Part shown: piece after piece, positions 22,165-28,176 of the stretch
How positions within the stretch are numbered: position 1 is the stretch's first letter
Layout: each line of letters starts with the position of its first letter
Source: a virus
Virus record (IMG/VR): IMGVR_UViG_3300050028_000010
Span: 1 to 28,176 of that record
Reading direction: 5' to 3' (one strand)
Length of the DNA: 28,176 nt
Position numbers and translations under genes: made by a program
Notes under the pieces: generated by a model
Told to the model about the DNA's origin: nothing
The model's input: the letters and a program-made list of their open reading frames with translations, nothing else
Database searches by the model: none

Positions 22165-23124
22165 TTACCTCGGCAGCGAATCGTAATAGTTGAAGCCGCC
22201 ATGAGTGCCGATCCCAGGCATCCCGGCATCGCCTGTCACTCCCCGTGGCGACTTGGCATTATTTGATTCGACCGCCTTCATGGCCAGAACCCAACTGCTC
22301 TCCTGCTGCTGCGACCACTGCGCAGAGAATGCGCCGGCCATTGTGCGCGCCAGATTCATGGTGATTGCGTCTTGGTAGCCAGGCGGAAGACTGAAAACGT
22401 AGTTCAGCGCTGGGAATTGCGGAATTGATCCCCAAATCTCAAGCCGCACGCCGTAGTTATAATTCGGCACAGGCCAGAAATAGAGCCCTCCGTTCGGAAA
22501 ATCTGTCGAATAATAGAGATCGGTCGGAACGTTGCTCTCGAGAGCCTTGATGCGATTGTTCATCCACCAGTCGTCATCCCTGATATTTATCGGGATTTCT
22601 ACATTAGGCGTCTGATCGGTCAAAATAAGGCTTGCAGCCTCGATACGCTGCGGGCGCTGACCCATGTTGGGGGTGGCGAAGGTCGGAAGAGCACTCCCCG
22701 CCAAAACCGCGTTGCCGGTATCGGCCGCCAGAGCAACAGCAGCTCTAATGAGCGGAATACTGAACTTTGCTGCCGTTGCCGATTGGACATTCCCAGTCCC
22801 GCTGAGTCCATTCGTGGAGTTTGGGATCGTGGCCGACTGCCCATTTACGAAATTGTTCTGCGCGATGTAGGTAGCAACTATTCCATTGCTCGAACTCTGA
22901 GTAATCTGCGCTTTCGGCCCAATCGTATGCGGGGATAGACCGGCAACCAGCGTAAATGTCGGGAAAGTCACATTGTAGATGTAGACCTTCCGCGCAGCCC
23001 AGTTATCGAGTAGGCGATTGAGCTTCCGCAAACCAAAAGACGCATCTCCGGGCTGCGCAGTCTCCCCCTGGGCGACTACGTTCAACTCCATCAATGCGTC
23101 TGTGACAATATCCAGGGCGGTCAT
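22165..23124 (-). CDS. Head-tail adaptor, P22 gp4-like, with inserted domain
   Basis: The 319-residue protein has the gp4-type ends. The N-terminal helices contain ALDIVTDALMELNVVAQGET and LRKLNRLLDNWAARKVYIYN, followed by FTLVAGLSPHTIG. The C-terminal helices have PPGYQDAITMNLARTMAGAF. Between them is an extra beta-rich stretch (about 72-150: NGIVATYIAQNNFVNGQSAT and following, IPLIRAAVALAADTGNAVLA) that P22 gp4 (about 166 residues) does not have. In P22, gp4 binds the portal ring and hub; the insertion would project from that ring. The start shares one base with the previous gene's stop (TAATG). Confidence 0.85.
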   Translation of the reverse strand: MTALDIVTDALMELNVVAQGETAQPGDASFGLRKLNRLLDNWAARKVYIYNVTFPTFTLVAGLSPHTIGPKAQITQSSSNGIVATYIAQNNFVNGQSATIPNSTNGLSGTGNVQSATAAKFSIPLIRAAVALAADTGNAVLAGSALPTFATPNMGQRPQRIEAASLILTDQTPNVEIPINIRDDDWWMNNRIKALESNVPTDLYYSTDFPNGGLYFWPVPNYNYGVRLEIWGSIPQFPALNYVFSLPPGYQDAITMNLARTMAGAFSAQWSQQQESSWVLAMKAVESNNAKSPRGVTGDAGMPGIGTHGGFNYYDSLPR

Positions 23125-23660
23125 TATGCCGCCTCAGTTACTTCCTTGCGGGGCCGGCCAGGGCCTCGGCGCCGTGCGTCAATCTGCTCCTGCACCTTCT
23201 CCGCTTCCGCCGCCAGCTTTGCCGACAAATGCTCGTTGGGCATTTCGCGGAATTCCGGCGCTTCTTCACTCCAACCGTCTCCCAGCGCCCGCTGAAGCTG
23301 CTCCTCAGTCTCGACGACAAGCGTAATAACCTTTGCTGGCACATGGAAGGTATCAGTCCCCATGCCAACGCGCGATGGCCGCTCCTCGTCGTAGGCCGAA
23401 TGGCTGTTTGCATGGTCGTAGAGCATCATCGGGAACTTTTGGAAATGGTATTGCTCCTTAGGCGGGTTGTTCAGGTCAAAAACCTGCATCGGCTTGTGTT
23501 CTGAATCGTGCTGGGCAAGAATCTGCCGCATGTGAGCAACTTCCTGCTCGCTCAGCTGCTGAGTTGGCATAGTAACTCCATAGATCGCAGCAAGTTGATC
23601 TTGCTGCTGCTGTTTCGTGAGATTAGATCGACGAATACTGCCGGGTTCTGGAATTGGCAT
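23124..23660 (-). CDS. Virion-module protein with AT-hook tail
   Basis: The 178-residue protein lies between the coat/decoration genes and the gp4-like adaptor. Landmarks are SNLTKQQQQDQLAAIYGV near the N-terminus, FDLNNPPKEQYHFQKFPMML (61-80) and ALGDGWSEEAPEFREMPNE. The basic end RRRGPGRPRKE (about 163-173) contains the G-R-P core of an AT-hook. An AT-hook binds the minor groove of AT-rich DNA, so contact with packaged DNA is possible. ATG 23660 abuts a terminator T-tract and has no ribosome site; ATG 23570 (148 residues, GGAG five bases upstream) is the alternative start. The conserved position in phages of this type suggests a virion-related role, not established here. Confidence 0.7.
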   Translation of the reverse strand: MPIPEPGSIRRSNLTKQQQQDQLAAIYGVTMPTQQLSEQEVAHMRQILAQHDSEHKPMQVFDLNNPPKEQYHFQKFPMMLYDHANSHSAYDEERPSRVGMGTDTFHVPAKVITLVVETEEQLQRALGDGWSEEAPEFREMPNEHLSAKLAAEAEKVQEQIDARRRGPGRPRKEVTEAA

Positions 23661-23692
23661 AAGAAAAAGGGCGGGGAGCCCGAAAGCTCCCC
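23661..23692 (-). terminator. Intrinsic terminator or attenuator after the coat module
   Basis: Read on the minus strand: a 7-bp perfect stem GGGGAGC / GCTCCCC with a 6-base loop (TTTCGG), then GCC and TTTTTCTT. It follows the decoration-like gene (stop 23699), and the T-tract runs directly into ATG 23660. It probably raises capsid mRNA relative to the downstream tail genes. Confidence 0.82.
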
Positions 23693-23698
23693 TAATGC

Positions 23699-24154
23699 TT
23701 AGAACGTGACGAGTCCGAGCCCGTAAATAGAATAGGTCGGGGTTTGGCCGATTGCCGTAACTTCCAACAGGTACTCTTCCTGATGGAGATACGGAATCTG
23801 GCTTGTGGCTGACGTGCCGGTCAATGTTCCGCCCGTTCCTGCCGAAAGCGTCAAGGTGCCCGCTCCGGCAGAGATATTGCGGATCATGAAACGGATGGTT
23901 GTGCCCACCGCAGCCGCCTCAATCTGCGGAACCAAAAGCGCGGCGGTCGGAAGGACATCCGACACTGCACCGCTGCTGGTATCGCGCAGAATAAGGCCTG
24001 CGAGTATCTGCGCAGGGGTCAGCGTAACCCCGGCGCCGATAATCGTGGTAGGCGTAAGTTGCTGATTGATCAGGCCGGAAAAACTCGGTGACTGCTTCTC
24101 CGGGGTGTAATCAGCAATCGGATGCAAATTGGCTGTTGCTGGAATTGTGCTCAT
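23699..24154 (-). CDS. Putative capsid decoration / head accessory protein
   Basis: The 151-residue protein directly follows the coat gene (2-base gap) and has AGGAG before ATG 24154. A short polar N-terminus leads into LTPAQILAGLILRDTSSGAV and LPTAALLVPQIEAAAVGTTI. A beta-rich C-terminal half contains RFMIRNISAGAGTLTLSAGT and LLEVTAIGQTPTYSIYGLGL. The N-terminal half reads like the 'lPtAa' motif of small beta proteins often found next to phage coat genes. Co-expression with coat upstream of a terminator fits a high-copy head decoration or stabilising protein. This is inferred from position and fold impression. Confidence 0.6.
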   Translation of the reverse strand: MSTIPATANLHPIADYTPEKQSPSFSGLINQQLTPTTIIGAGVTLTPAQILAGLILRDTSSGAVSDVLPTAALLVPQIEAAAVGTTIRFMIRNISAGAGTLTLSAGTGGTLTGTSATSQIPYLHQEEYLLEVTAIGQTPTYSIYGLGLVTF

Positions 24155-24156
24155 GG

Positions 24157-25401
24157 TTACGCTCCTGCCACGGCGACTGCGCCGTTATCCTGATAGAGGT
24201 TGCCCAAGCCGAAAAGTGAGTCCATGCGGTTCACCTGGACGCTGCGCACGGGGTCCCACGCCTTGACCTTGCGGACGGAGAGGCCGGTATCGGGGTCCTG
24301 AGCCGATCCGCTCTCTTCAACTGCCTTCGGCGAGTACAGTTTCGAGCCGACGAAAGCGAAAGCGTCACGAGTCAGGTTCAGGCCAACCGTGCCGACCTTC
24401 CCATTAGGGGCTGTGGTTCCAGGCCAGAGAGTGAGTGCCACGCCGCTAACCGGCAGCGCGTCCACGTTCTGGTACTGTGAGGGCGGCCCGTAGATCGGGG
24501 GCAGGAAATTGATCGTGTCCGCTCCCACGCCGCCGGCAGCCGTAAGCGCCTGGGTGATGGTGAAGACCTTGTTTGTAGCGTGGCCAGGAACGCGGCGAGT
24601 CATCGGGTTAACGGTATTCACATTCAAGATGGAGAACTTGTCCCCCACATTGAAGGTGTCGCCTGCCGTGGCCGTGATGACTAACGAGGTTCCACTCTGG
24701 TTTGATCCGTAAACCACTACGGACGCAGCCCAGGTGCCTGCCGTGTGCGAGTAGAGCGATTGCGACTCATAGAATGTCGCGCCGCCCAACTTGCCGATGG
24801 TGCCTTCTTTCCACATCTGATCGATTTCATCGGCAGGGTGGAAGATGTTGGTGATGTTGGTCCCGAGCGAAGTCATCATGCTCGAAGAAATCAGCATCGC
24901 ACGCTTGCCAAGGACGCCGGCCGCGTTTTCTTCGAGGCGCTGGCGGGCTTGGTAGTAGGTCTGGACGGTGGTTGGGTCAACTCCGAGAGCACCCACGGTC
25001 ATGCTGGCATTCTGGTAAGCCCATTTGGCGCAGCGCGAGTCGCATTCCTGCGCAAGAGCCGCGGCTGCTGGCTCGAAATACTGATCTTCGAGTTCCTCCT
25101 CCGAACGCTCCAACTTGACAGCCTGTTCGTAGTCGTCCCACTCGAAAGCAACCTGCAGCCATTGATTGAGATTGACGGCAGTTTGCAGACGGTTGATCCC
25201 TTGCGGTTGGTAGCCCATGCCATCGGACACCGTAAAGCGCTGAGGGAATTTAACCGTTACCTGGGAGCCGGGCGCGAATTCCTTTTCGAAGTCCTTTTCC
25301 CATGAACGGTTGAAGTATTCCGCGACTACCAGCTTGTTGAGCAAGAGGCGCAGTACCTTCATCGATACCCATTGCGTATTTAGAAAATTGTTGCCTGCCA
25401 T
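24157..25401 (-). CDS. Major capsid protein, P22 coat (gp5) family
   Basis: The 414-residue protein is close to the P22 coat length (430). N-terminal arm: NNFLNTQWVSMKVLRLLLNK, then FNRSWEKDFEKEFAPGSQVT and the family-typical FPQRFTV. Spine helix and A-domain features include QLERSEE-type residues (AVKLERSEEELEDQYFEPAA) and AYQNASMTVGALG. A variable beta insertion (about 225-300) fits the P22 I-domain region. The C-terminal region has LTRDAFAFVGSKLYSP and VRKVKAWDPVRSVQVNRMDS. It forms the HK97-fold icosahedral shell with scaffold help. The GGAG ribosome site and the 3-base gap after the scaffold gene indicate strong coupled expression. Confidence 0.92.
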   Translation of the reverse strand: MAGNNFLNTQWVSMKVLRLLLNKLVVAEYFNRSWEKDFEKEFAPGSQVTVKFPQRFTVSDGMGYQPQGINRLQTAVNLNQWLQVAFEWDDYEQAVKLERSEEELEDQYFEPAAAALAQECDSRCAKWAYQNASMTVGALGVDPTTVQTYYQARQRLEENAAGVLGKRAMLISSSMMTSLGTNITNIFHPADEIDQMWKEGTIGKLGGATFYESQSLYSHTAGTWAASVVVYGSNQSGTSLVITATAGDTFNVGDKFSILNVNTVNPMTRRVPGHATNKVFTITQALTAAGGVGADTINFLPPIYGPPSQYQNVDALPVSGVALTLWPGTTAPNGKVGTVGLNLTRDAFAFVGSKLYSPKAVEESGSAQDPDTGLSVRKVKAWDPVRSVQVNRMDSLFGLGNLYQDNGAVAVAGA

Positions 25402-25404
25402 TGG

Positions 25405-26472
25405 TTAAGCTCCGCGGCGGCGCCGCATATCTTTGGCATCTTCGGCGCGCTTGAACGCCCGAAAATCACCGGCTTTGAACGCTCTTCCAGTCTCATCGAC
25501 TGGCCCTGATCCGCGATGGTTGATTTCAATCGGCGGCTCTGAGGCGCTTTCTGGGCTTTTCTTGGCGGGAGTTATTGACCCTTTAGGTTCTGGCGCTACA
25601 AATTGACCTTGCTCATTGCGTATGGTGGATTCCGTGGCGCTCTTGCCCTTCGCAAGCTCTGCGATGATCTCCTGCTCCATCAGCAGGGCAACACGCAGCG
25701 CTTTAGAGGGATTCGAGCGGCAGGCGGCGAGAAAATCCGCCTTGCTTTCCTCGGTTCCACCAATCGTATAGAGCAGATCCGCCAGAACTGGAGAATCATT
25801 CATTACCGAAAACACTTCGCGCGGAACATCCGGCTTCAAAAGCTCCCGAACGACCGGCGCTGCCACGGATTCATAGTCCGGGTAACGCTTTTTGGCCTCT
25901 TCGAGCTTCTGAGATACCGTTTGGCGCAACTGCGTAACTTGCTGCTCACGTTCACGATACTGGTCCCGCACATCTGCCAGGTGGTCCGCCTGTGCCGCCA
26001 TAAGGTCTTCCCAAGTCGCCTGCGGATTGTCGGTTGCGTACTTGTTCGCCCATTCGGTAGGCTTGAAGGCTTTTCGCCATTCCTGGTAAGTCTGGGGCGC
26101 TGCGGGCTCACTTGCCTTTGCGGGTGACGGTTCCGCTTGCGTCGATTTAGGCTTGCGCGCTTCTTCCAGTTCCGTTTCGATTCGCTTGAGTTTCGCGGTC
26201 AATTCACCAATGCGAGCTTCCGCGCCGGGTTTCCGGCGTGACTCCTGCGTAGTTTTGCCCGGTTCCGTGCCGGGGGCAATTTCAGGCTTTGCAGCCTCGG
26301 AAGTCGTCTCTTTCGACGTGTCAGCGGAAGCCGTATCCGCAGTTTCAGGCTTGGAACTTGGCTTTTCCGGCAGGGTTCCGCTGAGGCGCCATTCGGCATA
26401 CTCGCTGGTTCCGCTGCGGGGAATTTCGATTGCTACCGGTGCGGATGACGGAGCCGCTTGTTCTACGTCCAT
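25405..26472 (-). CDS. Scaffolding protein
   Basis: The 355-residue protein is highly charged, with a long disordered Pro/Ser/Thr/Glu N-terminal part (to about 80) and coiled coil around 85-107 (ARIGELTAKLKRIETELEEA). Helices carry YQEWRKAFKPTEWANKYATD and DQYREREQQVTQLRQTVSQK; the C-terminus is strongly basic (AEDAKDMRRRRGA). In P22 the C-terminal basic helix-turn-helix of scaffold binds the coat N-arm, and the tail here fits that. It lies between portal and coat, exactly the P22 position. A GAGG site precedes ATG 26472. Confidence 0.85.
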   Translation of the reverse strand: MDVEQAAPSSAPVAIEIPRSGTSEYAEWRLSGTLPEKPSSKPETADTASADTSKETTSEAAKPEIAPGTEPGKTTQESRRKPGAEARIGELTAKLKRIETELEEARKPKSTQAEPSPAKASEPAAPQTYQEWRKAFKPTEWANKYATDNPQATWEDLMAAQADHLADVRDQYREREQQVTQLRQTVSQKLEEAKKRYPDYESVAAPVVRELLKPDVPREVFSVMNDSPVLADLLYTIGGTEESKADFLAACRSNPSKALRVALLMEQEIIAELAKGKSATESTIRNEQGQFVAPEPKGSITPAKKSPESASEPPIEINHRGSGPVDETGRAFKAGDFRAFKRAEDAKDMRRRRGA

Positions 26473-26484
26473 GATTGAACCTCA

Positions 26485-28176
26485 TTACTGATTTGATTCT
26501 CCTTGCGCCGGAGTAGCGGAAACTTGTTGGGCCTGCGCGGACTGCTGCTGCGCCGCATCCTGCGCACTCTGCTGCGACTGGGCCTGTACCTGTTGCTGCC
26601 CCATCTGCTGCTGGTGCTGCTGATCCTGAGCCTGCATGGCCGTCTCGTGCGCAGAGCCGTGCAGTAACTGATAAACATCGATCTCGCGGTCAGCAATGCC
26701 CTCATGAATATCCTTGCTGGCATTCATCTGAGCTACAGCTAACTTGGTAGCTTCCTGCATCTGCACGACTTGCGCCTTACCTTGCTGCTCAATAACCTTG
26801 CCTTCGCGCTCAATCATCAGCTTTTGCAAAACAGCCTGCATTTTCTGCATCTGCTCTCCTTGCTGCTGAGATTGCGCCTGCAATTGCGCAAATTGCTGCT
26901 GCTGTTGCGCGCCCTGGTTCGGTGGATCAATCGCATCCGCCATCTGATCCCCCAACGGCCCTAACTGCTTCAGCCGAATACCTAGCGCCATCAACTTCTG
27001 CATCTGCGGGGGCGCAAGCGGAAGGTTCTTCAGGTTCCCCATCAACGTATCGACGAATTCAGAACCCTCTTCGCGCTGCGATTCGTGAGATGGGCCGCTG
27101 CTGATCGTGACCTGATAGCGTCCCTTGTCGTCCTCAATGGGAAAGTGGTAGGTGTGATCCCCATCCTCGATAGGCTCGTCGCTATTGATCTGCACCAACT
27201 TGTGCTTTCCGTCCGCTAGACGCACCGGCTTGGTCGTCTGGCCCAGGTCCGTCTCGCTCAGCCAATGGTTGATAATCCGCCCAGTGAGCTTAATTGCCTG
27301 GTCGTAAGCATCCACCAAGTGATAACTGCCAATCGCTTGCTCGGACTGGATCTTTTCAAGAGCTACGCCCGACTTTTGATTTTGGCGCTGAGCGGCGGTA
27401 GGTAGCGGCGCCACGCCCATAGCGGACTGGATTGCCCGGTGACAGATATCGACGCCCGTAGCGTAAGCCTGGAAGTCCGGAGTCAGCGGCGTGCGCTGCG
27501 GAGGTGGCAACGTTTGCCCACTAGCTGGGTCCACAATCGGATCATATTGGATCGTGGGGTGGAAAACCGTGTTGACGGTCCCCCAAGCCTCGGAATCTGA
27601 CTCAAATTGTCCTTTGGCACCAATGTAAGTCGTCTTGGGAAGCTGGCCTACATTTTCCAACATCGCGCTCATCACATACGCAAGCGCCTTCTGCGGATCA
27701 CGCGCCAGGGATACTAACGATAACAGTACGCGCTCAGGGACGCCGCCATCCTCGATCCATAATTCCTTGCCGAACACTGGCACAATGGGAATATACGGCC
27801 CAGGCTGGATATCGCCCTTTTGCAAGATTTCGACCCCATTGGTAATATATTGGCAAATCGTGCGCGCTTGGACAGTGCGCTCTTTCTTGCCCACCTTCTT
27901 CTTTTTGTACTCGACCTCCCAATAAGAGGTAATCAGGATCGATTTCCCGTCATACCAGAGACTGCTGTCCTCCCCAAAGTCTGCTGCGGCGAAACTGACC
28001 TTCTCAGCGTCTGGAAACATTCTCTCAAACTCGTTGAGTGGCATCCGGTCCAACTCAAACGCCCATTCAATATCTGAGCCGTCAAGTTCTTTGTAATCAG
28101 GATCAATAAGCACTGCGTCTGGGTTCATGATCGGCAAGATCAGGATTTCCTGCTCATCGGTTTCATCATTCACATA
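26485..28176 (-). CDS. Portal protein, P22 gp1-like, 5' end missing
   Basis: The frame is open to the right edge (codons ...Y-V-N-D-E-T), so the GTG at 28173 is an internal Val codon, not a start; at least 563 residues are visible of a family usually about 650-730 long. Portal landmarks are ILPIMNPDAVLIDPDYKELD, SLWYDGKSILITSYWEVEYK and SLARDPQKALAYVMSAMLEN. Further on are AQRQNQKSGVALEKIQSEQA and YHLVDAYDQAIKLTGRIINH. The C-terminal ~130 residues are a Gln-rich helical barrel-like tail (QGAQQQQQFAQLQAQSQQQG and later), as in P22 portal's long helical barrel. The portal dodecamer forms the packaging and ejection channel. It is transcribed first of the visible late genes. Confidence 0.92.
   Translation of the reverse strand, partial: YVNDETDEQEILILPIMNPDAVLIDPDYKELDGSDIEWAFELDRMPLNEFERMFPDAEKVSFAAADFGEDSSLWYDGKSILITSYWEVEYKKKKVGKKERTVQARTICQYITNGVEILQKGDIQPGPYIPIVPVFGKELWIEDGGVPERVLLSLVSLARDPQKALAYVMSAMLENVGQLPKTTYIGAKGQFESDSEAWGTVNTVFHPTIQYDPIVDPASGQTLPPPQRTPLTPDFQAYATGVDICHRAIQSAMGVAPLPTAAQRQNQKSGVALEKIQSEQAIGSYHLVDAYDQAIKLTGRIINHWLSETDLGQTTKPVRLADGKHKLVQINSDEPIEDGDHTYHFPIEDDKGRYQVTISSGPSHESQREEGSEFVDTLMGNLKNLPLAPPQMQKLMALGIRLKQLGPLGDQMADAIDPPNQGAQQQQQFAQLQAQSQQQGEQMQKMQAVLQKLMIEREGKVIEQQGKAQVVQMQEATKLAVAQMNASKDIHEGIADREIDVYQLLHGSAHETAMQAQDQQHQQQMGQQQVQAQSQQSAQDAAQQQSAQAQQVSATPAQGESNQ

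Noticed and set aside
24745-26127. Long plus-strand frames opposite coat and scaffold (186 and 174 residues)
   Set aside because: Fully inside well-identified coat and scaffold genes, with no paralogy or motif support.
26485-28173. Complete portal gene starting at 28173
   Set aside because: That codon is GTG in an open frame continuing to the window edge, and the expected N-terminal portal region is missing.
1-28176. tRNA, rRNA, insertion sequences, attachment sites
   Set aside because: No transposase-like frame, inverted terminal repeats or tRNA-like cloverleaf were noticed on reading both strands; a dedicated scan (tRNAscan, ISfinder) was not possible.

Overview
The window is a stretch of a tailed-phage (or prophage) genome with a P22-like, short-tailed (podovirus) virion programme. 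It is open at both ends: a pentapeptide-repeat gene runs off the left edge and a portal gene runs off the right edge. No integrase, terminase, replication gene, tRNA or rRNA is visible, so free phage and prophage cannot be told apart here. The host is uncertain. The Sec signal peptides ending A-x-A|Q, the GC-rich coding and the style of the adhesins recall soil Acidobacteriota, but that is a low-confidence inference.

Layout. (1) 1-3681, plus strand: a tightly packed operon of small accessory genes, many joined by ATGA/GTGA overlaps: pentapeptide-repeat protein, a CxxC zinc-binding-like protein, a phage protein of the 'EHDDEH' type, two small charged proteins, a DUF3307-like membrane protein, a VRR-NUC nuclease and a two-helix membrane protein. 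(2) 3695-3719: a strong hairpin with A- and T-tracts on both sides, which serves the plus operon and the converging minus operon. (3) 3755-7435, minus strand: lysis/envelope block with a GH108-type endolysin, a holin-like two-TM protein, a coiled-coil plus C-terminal TM protein, a papain-like protein, two secreted proteins and very small overlapping genes. (4) 7458-9473: an exported, possibly lipidated fibre-like protein, two tiny minus-strand genes and two antisense (plus-strand) paralogous mini membrane-protein genes. (5) 9322-13618: three ejection/internal virion proteins, one a recognisable P22 gp7-type DNA-transfer protein. (6) 13619-14484: cupin-like protein and GNAT acetyltransferase. 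(7) 14511-20638: adhesin block with a beta-helix tailspike and three fibre-like proteins. (8) 20640-28176: gp10-like hub, gp4-like adaptor, an AT-hook protein, a decoration-like protein, P22-type coat, scaffold and portal.

Minus-strand genes are transcribed from the right edge leftwards: portal, scaffold, coat, adaptor, hub, fibres, ejection proteins, lysis. This is the P22 order, except that adhesins sit where P22 has its needle gene and lysis comes last.

The most unusual features are: (a) seven late genes, including three large fibre/spike-like proteins and one more with a lipobox, begin with clear Sec signal peptides, which is unexpected for virion parts assembled in the cytoplasm; (b) a diverged duplication at 8941 and 9276 in which most base differences fall at third codon positions of a plus-strand frame, pointing to two real antisense membrane mini-genes; (c) a factor-independent terminator whose T-tract directly abuts the ATG of the gene after the coat module.
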